Shown piece after piece: positions 26,040 through 32,800 of a stretch of DNA of 64,000 nt. The stretch covers positions 2,356,001-2,420,000 of the forward strand of contig NZ_BAAAXV010000001.1 in assembly GCF_039535785.1 (NCBI RefSeq), given 5' to 3'. The position numbers and the translations under genes were made by a program. Origin of the DNA: Nonomuraea helvata. Lineage in GTDB: Bacteria > Actinomycetota > Actinomycetes > Streptosporangiales > Streptosporangiaceae. The first letter of the stretch is position 1. Each line of letters begins with the position of its first letter. The notes under the pieces are model-generated. The model made no database searches, was not told the origin of the DNA, and was given only the letters and a program-made list of their open reading frames with translations.

Positions 26040-26880
26040 TGGAGCCGACCACGCCTGCCCGGCCACGACGGCAATGACCTGCTCGCCGAGAGCTCGGCCG
26101 GTCTCGACGGCGCGATAAGCCTCGCCGAGGCTCTTTTGCGATAGATCCGCTCCATGACCGGGCGGACCTTGTCTTGCCCGACAGATCGGGCGAGCGTGCG
26201 AAGGTCCGCCTGGCGCGAGCGGAACATCATCATGCCTGCCCTCGGTCTAAGGTCAGAGCGAGCGCACGGCGCGAGCGGGACGCCATCACGCTTATGCACA
26301 GTCTGAGGCCAGCGCGCTCATCCAGCCGCGCGGTTGCGCAGGGCCGACAGCAGCGTGAGCGTCGTCCGGTCGACGGGCGTGGCCACCGTCCTGTTCCCGT
26401 AACGGAGCAGGACCGTAGGTGTTGAGCGGACCGTCGGAATTGTCGAGGTTCACGTCGAACTTACCGCTGGTCCCAACCCTGCGGGCGCACTGGAAGGCTG
26501 CGTACGAGACCGCCCGCCCCCATCCGCGTGGCCGACCAAGCGGGTGGCGCCGAGTTAGCGGCATAATCCGGCATTCACGGCGCTGATCGCGGCGGCGCCC
26601 TCGGCGGCAATGACCTGATACCTGCGTCAATGGCCTGGGGAATCGACGGCCCTGGCCTGGCCGAGGTGGATCGCGATGCCGACCACCCCGCCCGTTGCCG
26701 CTGCCGAAGATGAGCACGTCTTCGCCCGTCTGCTGACTCCATCCACACGATGACTGGAGCACAGGCGGCCGTTGTCGCCGTACGAGATCGCACCGGAGAC
26801 GGACGCCGGCCTCCGCAGTAATCGTCGAAGCCAGCCACCCGCCAAGCCGACCTCCCGCACGCACGACCACAAAAAGAACA
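26040..26880 (-). pseudogene. Decayed MDR-family zinc-type alcohol dehydrogenase/quinone reductase
   Basis: Fragments of one medium-chain dehydrogenase are recognisable on the minus strand in successive frames. ATTAACAPVIVWME is followed in another frame by QQTGEDVLIFGSGNG (nucleotide-binding Gly motif), which continues in a further frame as GGVVGIAIHLGQARAV. The C-terminal part reads SRQADLRTLARSVGQDKVRPVMERIY, then after a shift LGEAYRAVETGRALGEQVIAVVAG, the usual MDR tail. At least three frameshifts separate the pieces, so no full-length protein can be made. The order and spacing of fragments match one original gene. Boundaries are approximate. Confidence 0.65.
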
Positions 26881-26941
26881 CCTGTTCGCCCAGGTCAGAG
26901 ATTGTCGGTGCGCGTTGATAGAACGGGTGCGGAGGTTGCCG

Positions 26942-27598
26942 ATGCGAGTTAAAGACCTGTCCGCGAGCGACCGGCCGCGCGAACGGCTCATGTCCAGCGG
27001 TGCCGCCGCGCTGGCAGACCGTGAGCTGCTGGCCGTGCTGCTCGGCTCGGGATTTCGCGGGACGAGTGCCCTGGACCTGGCCAGCCAGGTGATCAAGCAT
27101 TGCGGGGATCTCGACGGCCTCCGCCGTTCGGACCCGCATCGGTTACTCGCCGTGCCCGGGGTGGGTCCGGCCAAGGCCGCCAGAGTCGCCGCGGCCTTTC
27201 ATCTCGTACGCCGCGCGGACGCCTGGCCGGAGCGCGAACGGATCACCAGCACCTCCGACCTCGCCAACCACTGCGCGCCACTGCTCCGCGGCCGTAGGCA
27301 TGAGCGGCTCGTCATGGTGGTGTGCGACACCCGCGGCAGGGTGCTGAAGCATTCCGTCCTGACCGAAGGCGCGTCCGACCACACGCCCGTGCCGATCCGG
27401 GAGGTGATCACGGAAGTGCTCACCTCGGGCGGTGCGGTGTTCGGCCTTGCCCACAACCATCCGGGCGGCTCCTTGGAGCCGAGCCCGGCCGACCTGGAGG
27501 CCACGGCCCAGCTCGTCCAGGCCGCCGAGACGGTCGGCCTCCGCCTGCTCGACCACCTGATCATCACGGACGCTGCTTGGCGGCGAATCCCCACATAA
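26942..27598 (+). CDS. radC: RadC-family (JAB1/MPN domain) protein
   Basis: This 218-residue RadC family member begins MRVKDLSASDRPRERLMSSGAAALADRELLAVLLGSG. It has a helix-hairpin-helix segment (LLAVPGVGPAKAARVAAAFHL) and a C-terminal metal-binding MPN domain with HNHPGGSLEPSPADLEAT, the JAMM-type H-x-H...D motif. GGAGG lies seven bases before ATG 26942. Despite the name, a role in recombination repair is not established for the family, and copies are often found on mobile or accessory DNA. It follows the decayed dehydrogenase after about 60 bases. Confidence 0.95.
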   Translation: MRVKDLSASDRPRERLMSSGAAALADRELLAVLLGSGFRGTSALDLASQVIKHCGDLDGLRRSDPHRLLAVPGVGPAKAARVAAAFHLVRRADAWPERERITSTSDLANHCAPLLRGRRHERLVMVVCDTRGRVLKHSVLTEGASDHTPVPIREVITEVLTSGGAVFGLAHNHPGGSLEPSPADLEATAQLVQAAETVGLRLLDHLIITDAAWRRIPT

Positions 27599-28394
27599 AT
27601 CGATTCCACTAGGGAGCATGGACCCACTGGACAACAAAGGGAATCATCCTGTGCATAGCGCCGAACAGCCGTTTTCCAAGTGACGACCATGAGAGCCTAA
27701 TAACCGCGGGTAGGCCGTTACGGACGTCAGCCGGCCATTACTCGCCGTGGCATGGCCCCGTGCCTCCGGAGGGCGCGAGACCATGCCCGTCATACGCACC
27801 GATCCCAGGCGAAGCCCATCGCCCCTCACCGGGCTGTGGGCAGGCGCGTCGCCTGGGGTCACACAGGTGCGCCCCCGATGGCACACTCCCGTGCCATCAC
27901 CTGGGGTGTCCGGTTCGCGCGCTCGGCGGCCAAGCGCGGACCGGACACCCGTCTCCTCTCAGCTCTCACGGGCCTGCGGTATGCATTAGCGCCGGTACAG
28001 GATGCGACACGACGCCATACCCTTCCAAGCGAAGTTGTCGAACGACATGCCGCCCTACCACGCGAACTTCAGCGTGGAGACGACGCCCGGGGCCGCCAGC
28101 AGCAGACGCCCAGCGAAGGTCGTGGCGGCGGGCGTCAGACCGAAACCCTCCCTATACGATCGGGCCGGGAAGGCCACGTGATGCACGAGACCAGCCTGGT
28201 CGCTAACGTGGCAGCATGAAATGGCGGCGGCCATTGCTTGGCCTTCGATAGCAAAGGCCAGGTTCGGGAGAGACACGCGACAGACGCGGGCAACAGCGCG
28301 GCGTCTTCATAAGAGCCGGCGCCGTAGCAGCCATCGAGTGGATGGTCTCCACCCATTGCCCTACACGGCTACCTGCAGCGCGCGTGTATTGCGA
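27599..28394. other. 796-base region without a clear gene; inverted repeat at 27904-27950
   Basis: No frame here has family features. GGGTGTCCGGT (27904-27914) and ACCGGACACCC (27940-27950) form an 11-bp inverted repeat with a 25-base spacer. The core GGGTGTCCGG recurs in the hairpin at 28859-28900. A 59-codon frame from ATG 28002 exists but lacks a spaced ribosome-binding site. Confidence 0.5.
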
Positions 28395-28604
28395 TCAGCG
28401 TACTGCCCCCTCCAGCAATCTCCTCCAAGTAACCAGCGCTCTGGCATGAATGGTCCGGACAGTTTGCTCGATCAGCACTTCGTCGCCAATACGTCGAGTC
28501 CTGCGAATGAAGTACTCACCGCCGCTCTGGCACAGCTCGTAGAACGTCGGCAAGCACGCGCACGTGTACTCCTTGACCTGCACTCGTTCGGCGTGCGGCC
28601 GCAT
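28395..28604 (-). CDS. Small Cys-containing hypothetical protein
   Basis: This 69-residue protein begins MRPHAERVQVKEYTCACLPTFYELCQSGGEYFIRRT and ends RALVTWRRLLEGAVR. The pattern EYxCxC...YELCxxGG-x-x-x-IRRT...W-x-x-L-L-x-G-x-x-R resembles small uncharacterised proteins I associate with Streptosporangiaceae. That resemblance is from memory and unverified. ATG 28602-28604 has GGTGGGA upstream on the minus strand. A longer version could start at 28694 but has no ribosome-binding site. It diverges from the array of dual GntR genes, with an inverted repeat between them. Confidence 0.5.
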   Translation of the reverse strand: MRPHAERVQVKEYTCACLPTFYELCQSGGEYFIRRTRRIGDEVLIEQTVRTIHARALVTWRRLLEGAVR

Positions 28605-28744
28605 CGGATCCCACCTGATGGCTTTGTGACCAGGGAGGGGATCCGGTACATGCGGCGCAAGGTGACAGCAGGGCAGCTCAAGATGTTTGGGCATGGCAGA
28701 AAGATACGTCTAGTTGTCTCCTTCTGTCTAGCGATAGAGACCGC

Positions 28745-28798
28745 TCTGTCTAAACAGACAGAACGATATGGGCGGTCTTGCACCTGTTGGTCTAAGTT
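28745..28798 (+). promoter_or_regulatory. Inverted repeat and -10-like box before the first dual GntR gene
   Basis: TCTGTCT (28745-28751) and AGACAGA (28756-28762) form a 7-bp inverted repeat with a 4-base spacer, a plausible GntR-type operator. TAAGTT at 28793-28798 is six bases before GTG 28805, fitting a leaderless start. Confidence 0.45.
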
Positions 28799-28804
28799 GC
28801 AAAC

Positions 28805-29281
28805 GTGCTGGACTACGACGGGGACACCCACATCTACCTCCAGATCGCCGAGATCCCCCGGCACAGGGTGTCCGGACTTGCGTCCGGACACCCTGTGCCG
28901 AGCGAGGCGGACATTCAGCAGGAGTTCGGGGTCGCCAGGACCACCGCCAGGCGGGCGGTTCATGTGCTTCGCGAGGAAGGGCTCATCTACACCGTTCAGG
29001 GCGAAGGGACCTTCGTCGGCGGACCAGACGAAGCCCCACGCAAGCAGCGGAAAGTGCCGATGTACCAGCAGATCGCGACGGACATCGCCGAGCAGATCAA
29101 GGCGGGGCAGTTTTCGCCGCGACGGCCCATACCGGGCGAGTCAACGCTGGTGGAGCAGTACGGCGTGGCCCGGGAGACGGTAAGGCGGGCCATGGCGCTC
29201 CTACGGGAGCAGGGATGGATCTACACCGTCGCCCAGCGGGGCAGTTACGTGTCGCCAGAGGAGTCGTGGCCCCAGCTCTGA
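28805..29281 (+). CDS. Dual winged-helix GntR-type protein A
   Basis: This 158-residue protein consists of two GntR DNA-binding domains and no effector domain. Domain 1 (about 9-72) reads HIYLQIAEI...PSEADIQQEFGVARTTARRAVHVLREEGLIYTVQGEGTFVG. Domain 2 (about 85-150) reads VPMYQQIATDIAEQIKAGQF...GESTLVEQYGVARETVRRAMALLREQGWIYTVAQRGSYVS. GTG 28805 opens MLDYDG, as in the two following paralogues. A -10-like TAAGTT lies six bases upstream and there is no ribosome-binding site. Helix 1 of domain 1 is abnormal (EIPRHRVSGLASGHPVP) because a perfect 19-bp hairpin (28859-28900) occupies its codons. Confidence 0.85.
   Translation: MLDYDGDTHIYLQIAEIPRHRVSGLASGHPVPSEADIQQEFGVARTTARRAVHVLREEGLIYTVQGEGTFVGGPDEAPRKQRKVPMYQQIATDIAEQIKAGQFSPRRPIPGESTLVEQYGVARETVRRAMALLREQGWIYTVAQRGSYVSPEESWPQL
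28859..28900. repeat. Perfect 19-bp intragenic inverted repeat
   Basis: The arms CGGCACAGGGTGTCCGGAC (28859-28877) and GTCCGGACACCCTGTGCCG (28882-28900) are exact reverse complements separated by TTGC. The repeat lies entirely inside dual GntR gene A and encodes RHRVSGL-A-SGHPVP. Confidence 0.95.
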
Positions 29282-29322
29282 CTCTACTCGACTGCTTGTA
29301 TCCAGACGTCTAGGCTATGAGC

Positions 29323-29811
29323 ATGCTCGATCGTGATGGGCCCGTCCCGATCTACGTGCAGATCGCCGATGCGATCCAGGCACAGATCAGCGAGGGGCGG
29401 TTGCGAGCCGGCGAGGCTCTGCCGAGCGAGGCGGCTCTGGAAGCGGCGTTCGGCATTGCGAGAACGACCGCGCGCAATGTGGTTCGAGAGTTGCGCGAGC
29501 GTCAGCTTGTCCACACCGTACAAGGGGAAGGCACATATGTCGGACCCATGGGTGTTCCACGGATAAAGCAGTCGAAGTGCCTTTACCTGGAAATCGCCAG
29601 TGATATCGCCACGAGAATCCAGCATGGCGAGTTTCGGCCGAACCGCTCGATATCGAGCGAGAAGACTTTGATGATGCGGCACGGGGTCGCAAAGGTCACA
29701 GTCCGGAAGGCGGTTGCACATCTCAGACAGCAGGGCTGGGTGTTCACGGTACCTTATAGAGGGACATATGTGAATGAGCCAGAAAAGTGGCCCACGAATA
29801 GGGGTGCTTAA
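29323..29811 (+). CDS. Dual winged-helix GntR-type protein B
   Basis: This is the second of three tandem paralogues, 162 residues from ATG 29323 (an in-frame ATG at 29317 is possible). Domain 1 is IYVQIADAIQAQISEGRLRAGEALPSEAALEAAFGIARTTARNVVRELRERQLVHTVQGEGTYVG. Domain 2 is the more diverged LYLEIASDIATRIQHGEF...SSEKTLMMRHGVAKVTVRKAVAHLRQQGWVFTVPYRGTYV. No ligand-binding domain is present. TAGGCT (29311-29316) precedes ATG 29323 by exactly six bases, suggesting transcription starts at the start codon. A palindromic AGACGTCT lies just upstream (29304-29311). Confidence 0.85.
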   Translation: MLDRDGPVPIYVQIADAIQAQISEGRLRAGEALPSEAALEAAFGIARTTARNVVRELRERQLVHTVQGEGTYVGPMGVPRIKQSKCLYLEIASDIATRIQHGEFRPNRSISSEKTLMMRHGVAKVTVRKAVAHLRQQGWVFTVPYRGTYVNEPEKWPTNRGA

Positions 29812-29851
29812 CGGTCCTCCCTTTGACCGTTGGCTTGTATATCCTTGAGGG

Positions 29852-30325
29852 GTGCTGGATCGCTCGGGTGGCACCTACCTCTACGTTCAGATCAGCGAAG
29901 TCCTCAAGACGCGCATCATGGAGGGGCTCTCCCCGGGAGATGTCCTGATCAGCGAAGCAGGGATCCAGCGGGAGTTCCGCGTCGCACGCACGACCGCGCG
30001 CAGGGCGATTCGCCTGCTGCGGAATCAAGGGCTGGTCCACACGCGCCAGGGCGGTGGCACGTTCGTGAGCGCTCCCGGAGAGTCAGCGGACGGCCAGGTC
30101 CCGCTGTACCGGCAGATCGCCGAGCGGATCCGGAAGCGGATCGAGGCGGGAGAGCTGCCCGCGCACCGTCCGCTTCCGACCGAGGTCACGCTGGTGCGTC
30201 AGTACGGTGCCGCACGTGAGACCGTACGGCGGGCCATAGCGCTGCTTCGTGAGCAGGGGTGGGTCTTCACCATCCCGCATCGCGGCAGCTTTGTCTCTCC
30301 TGAGGAGCAGCGGCCTTCTTCCTGA
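29852..30325 (+). CDS. Dual winged-helix GntR-type protein C
   Basis: This is the third paralogue, 157 residues from GTG 29852 (MLDRSGG). Domain 1 is LYVQISEVLKTRIMEGLSPGDVLISEAGIQREFRVARTTARRAIRLLRNQGLVHTRQGGGTFVS. Domain 2 is LYRQIAERIRKRIEAGELPAHRPLPTEVTLVRQYGAARETVRRAIALLREQGWVFTIPHRGSFVS. Like A and B it is two DNA-binding domains with a short linker. TATCCT at 29840-29845 is six bases before the start codon. It is convergent with the ASCH gene. Confidence 0.85.
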   Translation: MLDRSGGTYLYVQISEVLKTRIMEGLSPGDVLISEAGIQREFRVARTTARRAIRLLRNQGLVHTRQGGGTFVSAPGESADGQVPLYRQIAERIRKRIEAGELPAHRPLPTEVTLVRQYGAARETVRRAIALLREQGWVFTIPHRGSFVSPEEQRPSS

Positions 30326-30383
30326 CCGGCCGCACGATCCTCCGCACCAACTGTCCCGAGCGTCCGGACGGTCGTCCGAACGT

Positions 30384-30800
30384 TCACCGACCGCCCCGAC
30401 CCTCCTGACCGGCCAGGCGGAACCACAGGCAGACCACCGTCGTCGAGTCGTCCACCTCGTACCCCTGGCCGGCCCAGTAGTGCCGGTGGGTTTCGCGCCA
30501 GTGGTCGATCGAGCGGAAGCCCTCGCCTTCCGCCTCGGCGAACTCCCAGGGAACTTCCGCGAACGACGTCAGCTCCACCTTCGCGATCTCGATCTCCGCC
30601 ACCTTCGCGCCCAAGGAGTCCACCACGGCCAGACGCTCGCCGACGTGCTCCACCGCCTCACCCTCGGCGTGATAATCCAGCGCCAGGAGGCCGGCTGTGG
30701 CCGTTTTCGAGCCTGACAGGACCAGCCCGGTCAGCCAGGCGCGGAGTTCGCCGGACGTGCCGAACTCCATGGCTCTCATTCCGTCGATACGCGGCCACAT
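30384..30800 (-). CDS. ASCH-domain protein
   Basis: This 138-residue protein of the ASCH superfamily (PUA-like beta-barrel) shows LSGSKTATAGLL, the expected G-x-K-x-x-T/S motif, then VVDSLGAKVAEIEIAKVELTSFAEV, EGFRSIDHWRETHRHYW and TTVVCLWFRLA. Members bind RNA or modified nucleosides, and some are amidohydrolases of acylated cytidine. The exact role here is unknown. ATG 30798-30800 is nine bases after the stop of the diiron protein gene, so the two share a transcript. Confidence 0.88.
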   Translation of the reverse strand: MWPRIDGMRAMEFGTSGELRAWLTGLVLSGSKTATAGLLALDYHAEGEAVEHVGERLAVVDSLGAKVAEIEIAKVELTSFAEVPWEFAEAEGEGFRSIDHWRETHRHYWAGQGYEVDDSTTVVCLWFRLAGQEGRGGR

Positions 30801-30809
30801 GGCAGCAGA

Positions 30810-31832
30810 CTAGAAGACCGGAATGATGTCCTCCGGGTCGATGAAGTCCACCTCCACGCCTTCCAGGTCCAGCTCGGGAATGGCAGGGAAGGCGATCCCC
30901 CAGCGCTCCACGATGGCGCGGATCCGGGCCATGGCCACGCGCCAGTTCTCCGCCTGCTCCTCGTACGACAGCACACCGAGGCCCGCCTGCCTGGCATGGT
31001 CCATCAGGACGCGGTGGTTGGCCAGGAAGTACGGCGGCAGCTCCCAGAAGCCTTCCGGCGGCTCCCAGAGGATCATGCTGAGGAAGACGAAACCGGCCCT
31101 GAGCTGGCGGGTGATGAGCACACGGGTCTCGTCGGTGAGCCCCGGCCATTCGTTCTCCAGAATCGTCATGCAGATCTGGAGATGGCGGGACTCGTCGCGC
31201 CCTATTCGCTGGAACATCTCACCGAAGACGGGGTGCCGGGTGCCGGAGGCCATGCCCCTGAAGAGCGTCGAGGCGGCCATTTCCCCCATCATGAAACTGG
31301 TGAAGAGCACGGGCAGCGAATACTTGCCCACGGCCGAGTTGTAGCCGTTCCAGTAGCGGCCCCCGTTGTGGTAGAGCCACCCGATGTTGTTGTGCGCCGC
31401 TGATTCGAGGTCGTCGGACGGGGTCCAGTTGAGCGGGCCGCCGGGCCAGAGTCTGGCGATGGTGCGCTGGCAGCACTCCTCGTGGTTCATCTCGTCCCGG
31501 GTGATCGAGAAGAAGCACTTCCTGACCGGGTCCTCTTCGTGCTTCTCGAAGGCCTGGATGGTGGCGCGGGCGAACACGGCCGGTCCGGACGCGTCGAAGT
31601 TCGCGAGGACCGCGAACCAGTACATGATGCCCAGGCGCTGCTCCCGGGTGAAGTCGTCCGGGTCCAGGCCGTCCCAGGGCAGGTCGGCCGGGTTCCAGAC
31701 CACGCGCTTGGACTTTTCGTAGATGGCGGCGAGTTTCTCGGTCTCGACCCGCCATTCCATGGGATAGATGTTGGGCTGCGGGATCTCCGGCGCGGGCCAG
31801 AAGCCGCCCTCTGGAATCGTGAGGTCCGCCAT
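30810..31832 (-). CDS. R2-like diiron (ferritin-superfamily) protein
   Basis: This 340-residue helical protein has six residues spaced like the metal ligands of class I ribonucleotide reductase R2: Asp80 (ANFDASG), Glu114 and His117 (RDEMNHEE), Glu184 (MMGEMAAS), Glu214 and His217 (RDESRHLQ). The position of the radical Tyr, four residues after the first His, is Cys121, so it is unlikely to be a standard R2. An oxidase or N-oxygenase of the R2-like/AurF type is more plausible, but the substrate is unknown. GGAGGAGGTG precedes ATG 31830-31832. It is the first gene of an operon with the ASCH gene. Confidence 0.75.
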   Translation of the reverse strand: MADLTIPEGGFWPAPEIPQPNIYPMEWRVETEKLAAIYEKSKRVVWNPADLPWDGLDPDDFTREQRLGIMYWFAVLANFDASGPAVFARATIQAFEKHEEDPVRKCFFSITRDEMNHEECCQRTIARLWPGGPLNWTPSDDLESAAHNNIGWLYHNGGRYWNGYNSAVGKYSLPVLFTSFMMGEMAASTLFRGMASGTRHPVFGEMFQRIGRDESRHLQICMTILENEWPGLTDETRVLITRQLRAGFVFLSMILWEPPEGFWELPPYFLANHRVLMDHARQAGLGVLSYEEQAENWRVAMARIRAIVERWGIAFPAIPELDLEGVEVDFIDPEDIIPVF

Positions 31833-31878
31833 TGTTGTGACACCTCCTCCCCCATCCTGCTGGGCGGCGTCACGGCTT

Positions 31879-32775
31879 TCAAGTACGGGCGCGCTGGGTG
31901 ATGGCCACGCAGACGAGCACGGCCAGGGCCGCGACCACCGTGGCCGGCCCGAATCGCTCGCCCAGCAGGACCCAGGCCCAGACGAGGGTGAGGAGGGGCT
32001 GGGTGAGCTGGGTCTGGCCCGCTCTGGCGATGCCGCCCTTCGCCAGGCCCGCGTACCAGGGGAAGAAGCCGAGGAACATCGAGATCAGCGACACGTACGC
32101 GAAGCCGGCCATCGCCTGCGGGGTGGCGTTGATGGGGGTGGCGAGGGCTATCGCCGTGGCTGTCGGGGCGGTCAGAGGCAGGGAGAGGACGAGCACGCGG
32201 GAGATCACCTGCCAGCCCGGAGTGTTCCGGGACAGGCGGCCTCCTTCGGTGTAGCCGATCGCCGCCGAGATCAGGGCGCCGACCAGAAGAAGGTCGGGCC
32301 AGGAGGTCTTCATCTCATGCTGGGTGAGGGTGAAGGCCGTGATGGCGACCGCGCCGGCCGCGCAGGCCACCCAGAAGAGGGGACGGGGCCGTTCGGCCGC
32401 CCTCAGGACGGCGCAGGCGGCGGTGGCTGCGGGCAGGAGCGCGATCACCACCGCGGCATGTGACGTGCTGGCGCCCAGGGCGAGGGCCAGGCCGCTGAAG
32501 ACGGGGAAGCCGAAGACCACCCCCAAGGAGATCAGAGCGTACGACGACCACTCCCTCCTCGAGGGGATCAGCGGCTTCCTGGCGACCTTCAGGCAGACCA
32601 GGGCCACCACCCCGGCTACGGCCGCCCGGCCGATCGCGGCCAGCCACGGGTCGACCCCCTGCATGGCGTAGACGGTGGCCGGGAACGAGCCGGAGAACGC
32701 CAGGACGCCCAGGAAGGCCAGCGCGGTGCCCTGACGTGCCTGCGCTCCCGGACGAGGGAGCGCTACTCCGTCCAT
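31879..32775 (-). CDS. EamA/DMT-family transporter
   Basis: This 298-residue membrane protein has about ten helices and two EamA repeats. The first begins TALAFLGVLAFSGSFPATVYAMQGVDPWLAAIGRAAVAGVVAL; the second ends QTQLTQPLLTLVWAWVLLGERFGPATVVAALAVLVCVAI, the typical EamA C-terminal motif. Members export amino acids, vitamins or related metabolites. Its ATG (32773-32775) faces the mocR ATG (32801) across 25 bases containing a palindrome, so the MocR regulator almost certainly controls it. Substrate unknown; a PLP-related or amino-acid compound is a context guess. Confidence 0.9.
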   Translation of the reverse strand: MDGVALPRPGAQARQGTALAFLGVLAFSGSFPATVYAMQGVDPWLAAIGRAAVAGVVALVCLKVARKPLIPSRREWSSYALISLGVVFGFPVFSGLALALGASTSHAAVVIALLPAATAACAVLRAAERPRPLFWVACAAGAVAITAFTLTQHEMKTSWPDLLLVGALISAAIGYTEGGRLSRNTPGWQVISRVLVLSLPLTAPTATAIALATPINATPQAMAGFAYVSLISMFLGFFPWYAGLAKGGIARAGQTQLTQPLLTLVWAWVLLGERFGPATVVAALAVLVCVAITQRART

Positions 32776-32793
32776 GAGAGTAGCGCTATTCTC
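32759..32793. promoter_or_regulatory. Operator in the eamA-mocR divergent promoter
   Basis: GAGAGTAGCGCTATTCTC (32776-32793) is an 18-bp near-perfect palindrome filling most of the 25-base gap between the two start codons. AGCGCTACTC (32759-32768) is an inverted copy of GAGTAGCGCT (32778-32787). Such overlapping sites suit MocR autoregulation. Confidence 0.7.
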
Positions 32794-32800
32794 AATTTTC

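Noticed and set aside
28002-28181. 59-codon frame (MRHDAIPFQAKLSNDM...) as a possible peptide precursor
   Set aside because: No spaced ribosome-binding site, no maturation gene adjacent, and no recognisable core-peptide motif.
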